This document shows, piece after piece, positions 34,292-43,232 of a stretch of 64,000 nucleotides of DNA (its first letter is position 1; the number at the start of each line of letters is the position of its first letter). The notes beneath the pieces are model-generated. The model made no database searches, had not been told where the DNA came from, and saw only the letters and a program-made list of their open reading frames with translations. The stretch spans positions 48,439 to 112,438 of the forward strand of contig CAJTLC010000011.1 of the NCBI GenBank assembly GCA_910576995.1. Direction: 5' to 3'. The stretch is from an uncultured Ruminococcus sp. (GTDB lineage: Bacteria > Bacillota > Clostridia > Oscillospirales > Ruminococcaceae). A program made the translations under genes and the position numbers.

Positions 34292-35752
34292 TCAATCATT
34301 CTTCTTTCTGAGCGTGAAAGCTGTAAGTCCTGCAATAGTGATCGCTGCGCCAAGCATTGGAAGAGCATTATCGCCTGTTTTCGGAGAATCAGTCTTGCCG
34401 GCAGTGGTAGTAGCAGCTGTAGTTGTGGAATTTGCTTTTGTTGTAGTTTCTGAAGCTGTAGTATCTGTAGGATTCTGAGCAGCGTTGTAGTTTTCGAGGT
34501 ATCTGTCGAAAACTGAAGTATCAAAGCCGTCAAAAACGTCCTCGCCTACCGTATGCTGCCATGCCTCCTGTGCGGAAGCGCGATAATTATAGCTTAAATC
34601 GACCTTTGCAAAGTCACCGTACTGAGCGTATATGGAAGAAGGATCTTCCGCTCCGTCATAGTCAATATCTTCAACCGCTTTTGCAATAGTCAATTCAGTA
34701 CCGTCATAATCGTACCATATGATTTCGCCGGTACCCATCTGACCGTAATGTCTGCAAAGCTGACCCGTTGACGTATCCATAAACAGCGCTGAATGACCGC
34801 CCCAGTCGGCGTCGATATATATAAGTTCACCAGTGTTGTAATCGTATGTAATGAATTCATACGCATAATCGGCTTCGGATGTACCATCCTTGATAATAAG
34901 TTCAGGGATTCCGTCCTTATTCATATCAAATACGCTGATTTCAATAAGATTAACGTCGTCAAGAACGTCGTCTTCTTCATATTCAGCCATATAACGCACA
35001 AATGTATCATAAACTATAAGAGTTTCTTCAACGGGAGTAGCGTCGGCGGGAATTTCGGGGAATTCAAAAGGATTTTCCTCGTCAGGATCGTTCTCATCGC
35101 CTACGATAGTATCAATAAGCCACATATCAATGCCATCTATCGCCTCTCCTCTGGCATCTACGGTAGTCCATGTTCCGTCTCCGTTATATGTAACAACAGT
35201 TCCGACTAAATCCAGAAGATCATCGAAATTGACATCAGCTTCATCGGCACGGTTTTCTTCCACAATGCCCATATCGTAAAAATTATACCACACAGCAGTA
35301 CGGCTTCCGTACTCCCCGTCAAGCACAACGATAGGAGAATGACTGTCAACGCGCGGATCGTAACATAAAGCTCCGTCGCCGTTTACGCCCATCGGCACTT
35401 CGCCGACCTTGACTGCGTTTCCGTCAACATAGCTGTAAATTTCAGCTACACGACCTTCAAAAGCTTCAACAGGAGTAATGATCAGTTCCTCCACTCTGTC
35501 GCTGTCAATATCCATATCAAGAAGCGTATACATAAACGAGCATGAATTGGCTTCAGCGTAATCCAGTACAGCCTGTTTGTAAGCGTCAGCGACAGAAGAA
35601 TTTTCTCCGGCACGCATTAAAGAATCAATGCCATGAAAATCCTTAGGAAGCGATGTGGAAACCCCGGCAGCGCTTGCGCTCATACTCATTCCGGCGCATA
35701 CCGTAATGCAGGCTGCGCTGATAACCATAGCGGTAGTTTTTTTCAGTTTCAT
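34292..35752 (-). CDS. Secreted cell-wall protein with SPKTG sorting signal
   Basis: 486 residues from ATG 35752 (AAAGGATGG upstream). Signal peptide (about 1-29), then a body with acidic calcium-loop-like motifs such as DMDIDSDRVEELII and DMNKDGIPELII, a Thr/Ala-rich stretch (KANSTTTAATTTAGKT), the sorting signal SPKTGD, a hydrophobic helix (ALPMLGAAITIAGLTAF) and a basic RKK tail. This is a textbook sortase substrate of the (S/N)PxTG kind. It is a probable client of the class B sortases encoded 3-6 kb away. The extracellular domain's function is not recognised. Confidence 0.82.
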   Translation of the reverse strand: MKLKKTTAMVISAACITVCAGMSMSASAAGVSTSLPKDFHGIDSLMRAGENSSVADAYKQAVLDYAEANSCSFMYTLLDMDIDSDRVEELIITPVEAFEGRVAEIYSYVDGNAVKVGEVPMGVNGDGALCYDPRVDSHSPIVVLDGEYGSRTAVWYNFYDMGIVEENRADEADVNFDDLLDLVGTVVTYNGDGTWTTVDARGEAIDGIDMWLIDTIVGDENDPDEENPFEFPEIPADATPVEETLIVYDTFVRYMAEYEEDDVLDDVNLIEISVFDMNKDGIPELIIKDGTSEADYAYEFITYDYNTGELIYIDADWGGHSALFMDTSTGQLCRHYGQMGTGEIIWYDYDGTELTIAKAVEDIDYDGAEDPSSIYAQYGDFAKVDLSYNYRASAQEAWQHTVGEDVFDGFDTSVFDRYLENYNAAQNPTDTTASETTTKANSTTTAATTTAGKTDSPKTGDNALPMLGAAITIAGLTAFTLRKKND

Positions 35753-35944
35753 ATAAAATACCATCCTTTTTTAAGTTATGCTAAACTCGACTTCAAATTG
35801 CACATCAGAGTTTAGCATACGCCATGTTCACACGCAGCAATATCTGCGATAGCTTTATTATAACATACGTTTTTTTTAATTGTCAATAATTTCTACAGAA
35901 AAATTGACCGTAAAAAATAATTTCCAAAATATTTCGGAAAAGCC

Positions 35945-35973
35945 TTGACAAGCGCAGAAATATATGATATAAT
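35945..35973 (+). promoter_or_regulatory. Promoter of rpmG-secE-nusG-rplK-rplA
   Basis: Consensus TTGACA (35945-35950), 17-base spacer, TATAAT (35968-35973). A leader of about 115 bases follows, with a short hairpin CTTTGC-TGC-GGCAAAG before the AGGAGG of rpmG. The rest of the 333-base region 35765-36097 is AT-rich and unremarkable. Confidence 0.82.
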
Positions 35974-36097
35974 TACTTTACCTCATTCGGGGTTATTTTT
36001 ATGCGCATTTAAATAATGTACATATTACTCAATGAGGGAGGCAAACAACCTATCTTTGCTGCGGCAAAGGAAGTAATTTTTTCAGGAGGTGCCGATA

Positions 36098-36247
36098 ATG
36101 AGAGTAAAAATTACATTAGCCTGCACAGAATGCAAGCAGCGTAATTACGTTTCCAAGAAAAACAAGAAGAACGATCCCGACAGAATCGAAATGATGAAGC
36201 ATTGCAAGTTCTGCCGCAAGCACACTCTTCACAAGGAAACGAAGTAA
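36098..36247 (+). CDS. rpmG: Ribosomal protein L33, zinc form
   Basis: 49 residues: MRVKITLACTECKQRNYVSK to HTLHKETK. Two Cys pairs (CTEC and CKFC) mark the zinc-binding paralogue. AGGAGG lies 9 bases before ATG 36098. It heads the conserved rpmG-secE-nusG-rplK-rplA order, 17 bases before secE. Confidence 0.95.
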   Translation: MRVKITLACTECKQRNYVSKKNKKNDPDRIEMMKHCKFCRKHTLHKETK

Positions 36248-36264
36248 TCGGAGGGAGTATTTTT

Positions 36265-36540
36265 ATGGCTAAAAAAGACAAGGAAAATACCGCCGCCGAA
36301 ACGTCCTTGAAAAAGGACAAGAAGGATAAGAAAAAATCCGAAAAAAAGCAGCCCAATAAGGTTGTAAAATGGTTCAAGGATCTCAGGATCGAATTTAAAA
36401 AAGTAGTATGGCCTTCAAAAAAGACCGTTGTCAATAACACTGCCGTTGTTCTGGCTGTAGTAGTTGCTTCGGCTGTCGTTGTAGGCTTGCTCGATACAGG
36501 TTTTCTTAATCTGTTGAATCTTATCTATCAGCAAGGCTGA
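36265..36540 (+). CDS. secE: Preprotein translocase subunit SecE
   Basis: 91 residues from ATG 36265 after GGAGGG. A long Lys-rich cytoplasmic head (about 1-35), the conserved amphipathic segment WFKDLRIEFKKVVWPSKK, then one transmembrane helix (about 60-80). It is the essential clamp of the SecYEG channel. Confidence 0.95.
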   Translation: MAKKDKENTAAETSLKKDKKDKKKSEKKQPNKVVKWFKDLRIEFKKVVWPSKKTVVNNTAVVLAVVVASAVVVGLLDTGFLNLLNLIYQQG

Positions 36541-36567
36541 TCAATGGAAGTCTGAGGAGGATCTGTT

Positions 36568-37089
36568 ATGTCAGAAGCAGCTAAGTGGTACGTTGTCCAC
36601 ACATATTCGGGTTATGAAAATAAAGTAGCCCAGAATATTGAGAAGGTTGTTGAAAACCGTAAGCTTCACGAGCTTATCCAAGAGGTCAGAGTTCCTACCG
36701 AAAGAGTCACCGACCCCGCTACAAATAAGGAATATGAGCGCAAAACCTTTCCGGGTTACGTTCTTATTAAAATGGTCGTTACCGATGATACATGGTATAT
36801 CGTAAGAAATACCCGCGGCTGCACAGGCTTTGTAGGCCCTGCTTCCGTTCCGACTCCCCTTACGGAGGAAGAAGTCAAGAAAACGTTCGGTATTGACGTT
36901 TCGGTCGTTGAAGTTAAATTCAAAGAGGGCGACAGGGTGCAGATCTCAGGCACCGCTATGGACGGCTTTATCGGCATTGTCCAGAGCATCAACCTCGAAG
37001 AACGCACAGTCGATCTTCTGGTTTCGATGTTCGGTCGCGAAACTCCTACTACGCTGCCTATCAATCAGGTAGTCGCGGTAGACGATTAA
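36568..37089 (+). CDS. nusG: Transcription termination/antitermination factor NusG
   Basis: 173 residues. NGN domain from WYVVHTYSGYENKVAQNIE with PGYVLIKMVVTDDTWYIVRN, then the KOW motif FKEGDRVQISGTAMDGFIGI. It binds RNA polymerase beta-prime and modulates pausing and translation coupling. The ribosome binding site is GAGGAGG. Confidence 0.97.
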   Translation: MSEAAKWYVVHTYSGYENKVAQNIEKVVENRKLHELIQEVRVPTERVTDPATNKEYERKTFPGYVLIKMVVTDDTWYIVRNTRGCTGFVGPASVPTPLTEEEVKKTFGIDVSVVEVKFKEGDRVQISGTAMDGFIGIVQSINLEERTVDLLVSMFGRETPTTLPINQVVAVDD

Positions 37090-37123
37090 TCAAGCAATTT
37101 AAAAAGAAGCCCGACGGCTTCAA

Positions 37124-37198
37124 GTGGGAGAGAATGACCGGATAATTTCCGGTCTGCAAAGTCTCGCCATTTACCACATTTATGGAGGTGCGAATTAC
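37124..37198 (+). promoter_or_regulatory. Structured leader before rplK (GTGGGAG...TTACCAC motif)
   Basis: GTGGGAG at 37124 can pair its GTGG with CCAC of TTACCAC (37171-37177), enclosing a CCGGATAATTTCCGG hairpin. The same outer motif precedes rplA at 37672-37755. Shared sequence and pairing suggest a ribosomal-protein autoregulatory site, but the ligand is not shown by sequence. Confidence 0.45.
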
Positions 37199-37624
37199 AT
37201 GGCACAGAAAGTAGTTGGCTACATTAAGCTTCAGATCGCAGCAGGAAAGGCTACTCCTGCACCGCCTGTTGGTCCGGCTCTCGGTCAGCACGGCGTTAAT
37301 ATCATGGCATTCACAAAGGAATTCAATGAGAGAACAAAGAACGATATCGGTATGATCATTCCTGTCGTTATCACAGTTTATGCTGACCGTTCGTTCTCGT
37401 TCATAACAAAAACTCCCCCTGCGGCAGTTCTTATCAAGAAAGCCTGCAACATCAACAGCGGTTCGGGAGTTCCCAACAAGACCAAGGTTGCCAATATAAC
37501 TAAGGAGCAGATCCAGAAGATCGCAGAGCAGAAAATGCCTGATCTCAACGCAGGTTCTCTCGAGGCTGCTATGAGCATGATCGCAGGTACGGCTCGTTCA
37601 ATGGGCGTTGTAGTTGTTGACTAA
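37199..37624 (+). CDS. rplK: Ribosomal protein L11
   Basis: 141 residues from ATG 37199, preceded by GGAGG. MAQKVVGYIKLQIAAGKATP followed by APPVGPALGQHGVNIMAF is the N-terminal signature. It forms the base of the L7/L12 stalk and the GTPase centre. The earlier in-frame start at 37124 falls in the structured leader and is rejected. Confidence 0.97.
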   Translation: MAQKVVGYIKLQIAAGKATPAPPVGPALGQHGVNIMAFTKEFNERTKNDIGMIIPVVITVYADRSFSFITKTPPAAVLIKKACNINSGSGVPNKTKVANITKEQIQKIAEQKMPDLNAGSLEAAMSMIAGTARSMGVVVVD

Positions 37625-37671
37625 TTAATTTTACGAATGATGTATGGGTCATCCCCATTCACGTTCTATCG

Positions 37672-37755
37672 GTGGGAGGGAAAGCCGGTTGCAGACCGCT
37701 TTGCTACGGTATTGCGGACTCGCCCGCGGGTGCTGCCCGTTCTCGCTATTACCAC
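37672..37755 (+). promoter_or_regulatory. Structured leader before rplA (candidate L1-binding site)
   Basis: The 150 bases between rplK and rplA contain GTGGGAGGG (from 37672), hairpin-forming GC-rich arms (GCGGACTCGCCCGCGGG) and ATTACCAC ending at 37755, whose CCAC can close the structure with GTGG. L1 is known to repress its own mRNA in bacteria; placing that site here is inference. Confidence 0.45.
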
Positions 37756-37774
37756 TTAAATAGGAGGAAATATA

Positions 37775-38470
37775 ATGAAACACGGCAAGAAATATGTTGA
37801 CAGCGCAAAAGCTGTTGATTATGCAAAGCTTTACGAGTCTGTAGAGGCTCTTGAATTGGTTTGCCAGAACGCAAAGGCAAAGTTTGACGAAACCGTTGAA
37901 GCTCATATCCGTCTCGGCGTTGACTCTCGTCATGCCGATCAGCAGGTAAGAGGCGCTGTTGTTCTCCCTAACGGTACAGGTAAGAACGTCAGAGTTCTCG
38001 TATTCTGTAAGGAAGACAAGTATGAAGCTGCTCAGGCTGCCGGCGCTGAATTCGTTGGCGGTATGGATCTCGTTGAAAAGATTCAGAAGGAAAACTGGAT
38101 GGATTTCGACGTTGTTATCGCTTCGCCTGATATGATGGGTCTCGTTGGTCGTCTCGGTAAGGTTCTCGGTCCCCGCGGACTTATGCCTAACCCGAAGGCA
38201 GGTACTGTAACTCCTGACGTTGCTAAGGCTGTAACCGAGGCTAAGGCAGGTAAGATCGAGTACCGTCTTGACAAGACAAACATCATTCACTGCCCTATCG
38301 GCAAGGCTTCTTTCGGCGCTGCAAAGCTTGAAGAGAACTTCTCTACACTTATGGAAGCTATCGTTAAGGCTAAGCCTGCTGCTGCTAAGGGTACTTACCT
38401 GAAGAGCTGCACAGTTACTTCTACAATGGGTCCCGGAGTTCCCGTTGCTACAACAAAGTACGGCGTTTGA
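37775..38470 (+). CDS. rplA: Ribosomal protein L1
   Basis: 231 residues, normal length. Starts MKHGKKYVDSAKAVDYAKLY; has the late signature GKVLGPRGLMPNPKAGTVTP. It forms the L1 stalk on the 50S E-site side. AGGAGG is placed well. The gene is the last in its operon: a palindrome derivative and a strong terminator follow instead of rplJ and rplL. Confidence 0.97.
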   Translation: MKHGKKYVDSAKAVDYAKLYESVEALELVCQNAKAKFDETVEAHIRLGVDSRHADQQVRGAVVLPNGTGKNVRVLVFCKEDKYEAAQAAGAEFVGGMDLVEKIQKENWMDFDVVIASPDMMGLVGRLGKVLGPRGLMPNPKAGTVTPDVAKAVTEAKAGKIEYRLDKTNIIHCPIGKASFGAAKLEENFSTLMEAIVKAKPAAAKGTYLKSCTVTSTMGPGVPVATTKYGV

Positions 38471-38476
38471 TCAATA

Positions 38477-38543
38477 TAGAGCCTGTTCATATAAAAAGAA
38501 CGCACGTCTTTTCGGCAAATTTATTTTATGTGAACACGTTCTA
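38477..38543. repeat. Deleted palindromic element, copy C
   Basis: 67 bp: TA-GAGCCTGTTCATATAAAA at the left and the full right arm (ACGCACGTCTTTTCGGCAAA to GAACACGTTC-TA) as in copies A and B, with the middle and inner left arm missing. It lies six bases after the rplA stop, at a convergent junction. Confidence 0.7.
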
Positions 38544-38550
38544 AATATAT

Positions 38551-38580
38551 CGCCCTATGGAAATTCCATAGGGCGTTTTT
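38551..38580 (+). terminator. Terminator of the rpmG-rplA operon
   Basis: Perfect 10-bp stem CGCCCTATGG / CCATAGGGCG with a 5-base loop, followed by TTTTT (38576-38580). Confidence 0.9.
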
Positions 38581-38599
38581 CATTTTCCCGAAATTGCAT

Positions 38600-40663
38600 T
38601 TATGACTTTTCGCTGACATATATATCAGTGCGGTTTTTGATCATTTCAGCCGCCTCTTCGGCAGTGCATTCGCCGTTAAAATAACGGTCGGCTTCCTCGT
38701 TTATTATACTTATGAGATCGTGTCCCAGACAGCTTCCGAGAGTATCTGCGGATTCAACAACTTTTACAGCACGAGTACAGATCTCCTCATCCATGTTGAG
38801 CTTCGCGGTTTGTGCCCAGCCCTCGAAAGTTTTGCTGACAGGCGGAAATCCCGAATTTATTCCGTTTACAATACTCGGCGAATCGTACATACGCTTGATA
38901 AATTCCCAAGCCGCCTCCTTATCTGCGCAGCTTTCAAGTACGGTTACTGTATTTATAGGATTTATCAGCGTTCCGCCGCCATTTTCCGATGGATACCCCG
39001 TAAAAGTCACGGGTTCGTCGAATTCATTCAGGTACTGCGCAAAATCACCAAATTTATATGCCTGAAACGAATTGAAAACCGAGCGCTCCCTCTCCGCAGC
39101 ATAATCATAGTCCAAATCGAGATCGGACAGCGAAGGCAGAGTTCCGCAGAATTCCAGAAGCCGTTTCAGATTATCATTATTCATTGTATAAACACCGTTT
39201 TTAAAGCTTGCGGCATAATCCGAATTACACAGCATATCATTGAAAACTTCCCTTCCGAAACACCCGGGGGTGAAAGGCGTTCCATGCGGAGCATTTTCGT
39301 AAATTGCTGTCATTTCCTCGAAATTCATGCTTTCCGCAGTCGAAAATCGCTCTTTGCATACAAAACTGTTCACGCTGAACGACGAGGGCAGAGAATACAA
39401 TTTCCCGTCAAATTCGCAGGCCTTAAGCACATTCGGCAGAAAATCTTCACGATTCAGTTCATCGTCCATTATGGTGTACAAATCGGCAAACACGCCCTTT
39501 GCAGGCAGATACTGCGGCATATCCATGAAAACCGCCATATCCGGAGCATTCCCCGAAATTATGTCAAGATTAAGCTGATCAAGCCCCGTAGAAACCTGCT
39601 TATCGTTCTCCTTATCATAAACGTCATATTGAGTATAATATACAGGCTCGATTTTCACATAGCTGTCCGAGCCGTTTTGCTGCGATAAAAACGAAGAAAA
39701 TCCGTCCTCCTCGTAAAAAACGCCCATTTTCAGCGTTATAGTCTCATGCGGCTCTTCCTCCTCTGATTCCGTGAGCAGGCAAATTTTACTGCAATTGAGA
39801 TTTCGATCATATGAAGAAATAATGAAATCTTCACCAACAGAATAGATTGCATTTATGCTGCCTGTCTCCAGTCCGAGCATAATGTTGGATGCAAGTTCTA
39901 CAGCGGAATTTCCGGATATACCGTAAATTCCTTTATCTGTTGCAAACACCGCATCATATTTGCCGCCGCCGATAATATTGGTAACAGGCATTCCGCACTG
40001 TTCCAGATCAACAGTTTTTTCACCAATTTTCAAAATCGAACTTTTTTCCGTAAAATAGGCGTGACATAACTCCCCATTAGTGGAAATCCCGAGACTTCCG
40101 CCGTAATTACTGCCGCCGAAAACTTCCCCGACGCCATTATTATCGCTGACGGTATACAGAGAATCGCTTGCCACATAAATCTTCCCGTCTTTTTCCGTGA
40201 TTCTGTTAATGCCGATCTCGCCTATTTCAGTAAGCGGAGTTTCGGCAATTATTTTGCAGTCGCTTCCGATATGATACAGCGTATTTTCAGCGCCGTCCGT
40301 AACGGCGATATAAGCGGTATTATCCCCTGCTCCGCACATTTTAAAGCGCATATCGCTGTTTTCATTAATCGAAATCAGAATTTCGCATTCGGAAAATTCT
40401 TTCAGCGAATTATCCGACATATAGAATCGCAGCGCGCCGTTTTCATCAGTCATGCCTATCAGAAATTCTCCGTTCAGCGGCGCAAGTTCAAGCAGCATTC
40501 CTGTCGGCGCGTCGATATTCCGAAGGCGATAGTTTCCCTCGTATTTCAAGATCTCGGGAATCTCCCTCGGCGTATCGGATGTTTTCGGTGATTCTGCGCA
40601 TGACGCGGCTGAAAAAAATACAGCTAAAGTCAGCATTGCAGAAATAATTCTTTTTTCTTTCAT
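38600..40663 (-). CDS. Large lipoprotein: N-terminal repeat region plus family 1 solute-binding domain
   Basis: 687 residues from ATG 40663 (TGGAGG 7 bases upstream). A lipoprotein-type signal (AVFFSAASCAES, lipid Cys near residue 22). Residues about 40-310 have no recognised family but show short repeated strand patterns (GKIYVASDSLYTVSDNNG, GKYDAVFATDKGIYGISGN) suggestive of a beta-propeller-like fold. Residues about 315-687 resemble ABC sugar-type extracellular solute-binding proteins (DMAVFMDMPQYLPAKGVFAD, and ESCADKEAAWEFIKRMYDSP). No permease genes adjoin, so it is an orphan receptor or sensor. Confidence 0.7.
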   Translation of the reverse strand: MKEKRIISAMLTLAVFFSAASCAESPKTSDTPREIPEILKYEGNYRLRNIDAPTGMLLELAPLNGEFLIGMTDENGALRFYMSDNSLKEFSECEILISINENSDMRFKMCGAGDNTAYIAVTDGAENTLYHIGSDCKIIAETPLTEIGEIGINRITEKDGKIYVASDSLYTVSDNNGVGEVFGGSNYGGSLGISTNGELCHAYFTEKSSILKIGEKTVDLEQCGMPVTNIIGGGKYDAVFATDKGIYGISGNSAVELASNIMLGLETGSINAIYSVGEDFIISSYDRNLNCSKICLLTESEEEEPHETITLKMGVFYEEDGFSSFLSQQNGSDSYVKIEPVYYTQYDVYDKENDKQVSTGLDQLNLDIISGNAPDMAVFMDMPQYLPAKGVFADLYTIMDDELNREDFLPNVLKACEFDGKLYSLPSSFSVNSFVCKERFSTAESMNFEEMTAIYENAPHGTPFTPGCFGREVFNDMLCNSDYAASFKNGVYTMNNDNLKRLLEFCGTLPSLSDLDLDYDYAAERERSVFNSFQAYKFGDFAQYLNEFDEPVTFTGYPSENGGGTLINPINTVTVLESCADKEAAWEFIKRMYDSPSIVNGINSGFPPVSKTFEGWAQTAKLNMDEEICTRAVKVVESADTLGSCLGHDLISIINEEADRYFNGECTAEEAAEMIKNRTDIYVSEKS

Positions 40664-40849
40664 ATTTGAACCTCCAGATTTTTTTGAAATGCATTTCATA
40701 TAATAGTGACTTTAAAAGGCAAAAAAGACGAAGAAAAAACATATTTTTTTATTTTAATTAATCCAAGTCCGTATGCATAGAAATTATTTTAAAGGAAGTT
40801 ATGATTTTTATTGAATGTGACAATTTTATTATAATTTCTTTCAAAAGCC

Positions 40850-40878
40850 TTGACAAATTCCAGAATCAAATGTATAAT
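40850..40878 (+). promoter_or_regulatory. Promoter of feoA-feoB
   Basis: TTGACA (40850-40855), 17 bases, TATAAT (40873-40878), 42 bases before the feoA ATG. No clear Fur box is recognised around it. Confidence 0.8.
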
Positions 40879-40919
40879 ATATTATGTTAGTAAACAATAA
40901 CTCATAAGGAGCTGAGGAA

Positions 40920-41138
40920 ATGACTTTAAAAACTGCGGCGGAAGGCAAGGAATATATCGTTAAAGAGATTCAGAGCGATGACGAAGAATTAAATTCATTT
41001 CTGTTTTCATTGGGCTGTTACAGCGGCGAACCTATAACCATTGTTTCCCGAATGAAAAACAGCTGCGTCGTTTCAATTAAGGACGGCAGATATAATATTG
41101 ATAATCAGCTTGCCGACGCTATAGTTATATACGATTGA
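40920..41138 (+). CDS. feoA: FeoA-type SH3-like protein
   Basis: 72 residues of a single FeoA domain (EGKEYIVKEIQSDDEELNSF to YNIDNQLADAIVI). FeoA is a small cytoplasmic partner of FeoB. It lies 90 bases before feoB and follows AAGGAG. Confidence 0.88.
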   Translation: MTLKTAAEGKEYIVKEIQSDDEELNSFLFSLGCYSGEPITIVSRMKNSCVVSIKDGRYNIDNQLADAIVIYD

Positions 41139-41228
41139 GCGGCAAAAACGATAATCGTTGAAATATGCGATTATCAAATTTTTTGAATATGAGTTAGCTT
41201 ATAATAACACAAACAGGAGGTATTATTT

Positions 41229-43229
41229 ATGAGAATCGCCTTGACAGGCAATCCGAATTCGGGTAAAACTACAATGTTCAACGCCCTGACCGGTAAAAAT
41301 GAAAAGGTCGGCAACTGGGCAGGCGTTACTGTCGACAAAAAGGAACACGCCATTAAAAAAGCCTACTGCACGGGCAGTGAGGATCTTATCGCCGTCGATC
41401 TTCCCGGCGCTTATTCTATGTCTCCGTTCACCAGCGAAGAAAGCGTTACAAGCAGTTATGTGAAAAAAGAAAATCCTGACGTTATAGTTAATATCGTTGA
41501 CGCCACAAATCTAAGCAGAAGTCTTTTCTTTACCACGCAGCTTATGGAACTGGGAATTCCAATTGTAGTGGCGCTCAACAAGAGCGATATTAATAAGAAA
41601 AAAGATACGAAAATTGATTCCGCAAAACTTTCCGAACGTCTGGGATGTCCGGTTATCGATACTATTTCCACATCATCGGAGGGTCTCGCGAACGTTATCA
41701 AGGCTGCCGTTGAAAATGTGGGAAAATCGCAAAAAGCGCCCTACAGACAGGGCGATATCGATCTTTCCGATAAATCCGCGGTTGAGGCGGCCGACCGAAA
41801 GCGTTTCGAATTTGTAAACCGGATAGTCAGAGACGTCGAAACGAGAAAAGTTCTCACTAAAGATAAGAATTTCGGCGACAAAATAGACGCGGTTATTACC
41901 AATAAATTTATCGGTATCCCGATATTTGCCGTTGTAATGTTTCTGGTATTTGAAATTTCGCAGGTCTGGGTAGGTCCGTTTATCGCTGATACCCTTGTAG
42001 CATGGCTTGAATCCTTCCAGGGCTGGATAGGCGATCTGCTCGGTGACGCTAATCCTTTGCTCAGCGCGCTTCTCGTCGACGGAATCATCGGCGGCGTTAT
42101 AGCTGTTCTGGGATTCCTTCCGCTCGTTATGATCATGTATTTCCTCATTGCCATTCTTGAGGACTGCGGCTATATGTCGAGAGTTGCGGTAGTTCTCGAC
42201 CCAATTTTCAAAAAGGTAGGTCTTTCGGGAAGATCAGTAATTCCGTTCGTAATTACTATCGGATGCGCAGTTCCCGGAATTATGGCAAGCCGTACTATCC
42301 GCAACGAGCGTGAAAGAAGAGCGACAGCAATGCTTGCTCCGTTTATGCCGTGCGGCGCAAAGATCCCCGTTATCGCACTTATTGCAGGCGCATTCTTCGA
42401 CGACGCAGGCTGGGTAAGTTTCCTTATGTACGCTTCAGGAATCGTTCTTATCTTCCTCGGCGCGCTCCTTGTCAACAAGATCACGGGATTTAAAGCGAGA
42501 AAATCTTTCTTCATCATCGAACTTCCCGAATACAAAATTCCCTCCGTTTGGGGCGCGTTCAAATCAATGTGCAGCCGCGGCTGGGCATACATAGTTAAGG
42601 CAGCAACAATTATTCTTCTATGCAATACAGCCGTTCAGATTATGCAGAGTTTCACATGGAGTTTCAAAGTTGCGGAAGAGGCGGATTCATCAATTTTGGC
42701 TTCTATTGCAAGCCCGTTCGCTTATCTCCTTGTGCCTATCGTAGGAGTTTTAAGCTGGCAGTTAGCGGCGGCGGCAGTCACTGGATTTATCGCTAAAGAA
42801 AATGTTGTCGGCACTCTCGCGGTATGCTTTGTGGGACTTGAAAACCTCATAGATACTGAAGAACTTGCTCTCATGGACGGCGCTGGCAATGCGACAGCTT
42901 CTATCATGGCTATTACAAAAGTTGCCGCTCTTGCATATCTAATGTTCAACCTGTTCACTCCTCCATGTTTCGCCGCTATCGGTGCAATGAATTCGGAAAT
43001 GAAGAGTACAAAATGGATGATCGCCGGAATCGGACTCCAAATCGCAGTCGGATATACGGTCTCATACCTCGTTTATACTATCGGTACGCTTATTACCGCT
43101 CCCTCTTCGCTTCAGATAGTTCCCGCAATCGCAGGTCTTATCGCAGTTCTTGCGATGGCGTCGGTAATCGGAGTTCTCATAAGTCGTTCAAACAAAAGCC
43201 TGAAGAGAGAATATGCTCTCGCAAAGTAA
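41229..43229 (+). CDS. feoB: Ferrous iron transporter FeoB
   Basis: 666 residues. N-terminal G-protein domain: G1 GNPNSGKTTMFNAL, DLPGAYSM (G3), NKSD (G4). Then a membrane region of about ten helices with the conserved gate motifs CAVPGIMASRTI and MLAPFMPCGAKIPV. It imports Fe2+ under anaerobic conditions. AGGAGG lies upstream. Confidence 0.96.
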   Translation: MRIALTGNPNSGKTTMFNALTGKNEKVGNWAGVTVDKKEHAIKKAYCTGSEDLIAVDLPGAYSMSPFTSEESVTSSYVKKENPDVIVNIVDATNLSRSLFFTTQLMELGIPIVVALNKSDINKKKDTKIDSAKLSERLGCPVIDTISTSSEGLANVIKAAVENVGKSQKAPYRQGDIDLSDKSAVEAADRKRFEFVNRIVRDVETRKVLTKDKNFGDKIDAVITNKFIGIPIFAVVMFLVFEISQVWVGPFIADTLVAWLESFQGWIGDLLGDANPLLSALLVDGIIGGVIAVLGFLPLVMIMYFLIAILEDCGYMSRVAVVLDPIFKKVGLSGRSVIPFVITIGCAVPGIMASRTIRNERERRATAMLAPFMPCGAKIPVIALIAGAFFDDAGWVSFLMYASGIVLIFLGALLVNKITGFKARKSFFIIELPEYKIPSVWGAFKSMCSRGWAYIVKAATIILLCNTAVQIMQSFTWSFKVAEEADSSILASIASPFAYLLVPIVGVLSWQLAAAAVTGFIAKENVVGTLAVCFVGLENLIDTEELALMDGAGNATASIMAITKVAALAYLMFNLFTPPCFAAIGAMNSEMKSTKWMIAGIGLQIAVGYTVSYLVYTIGTLITAPSSLQIVPAIAGLIAVLAMASVIGVLISRSNKSLKREYALAK

Positions 43230-43232
43230 ATT

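Noticed and set aside
40700..40849. Search for a Fur box in front of feoA
   Set aside because: The region is AT-rich, but no convincing Fur inverted repeat could be picked out by eye.
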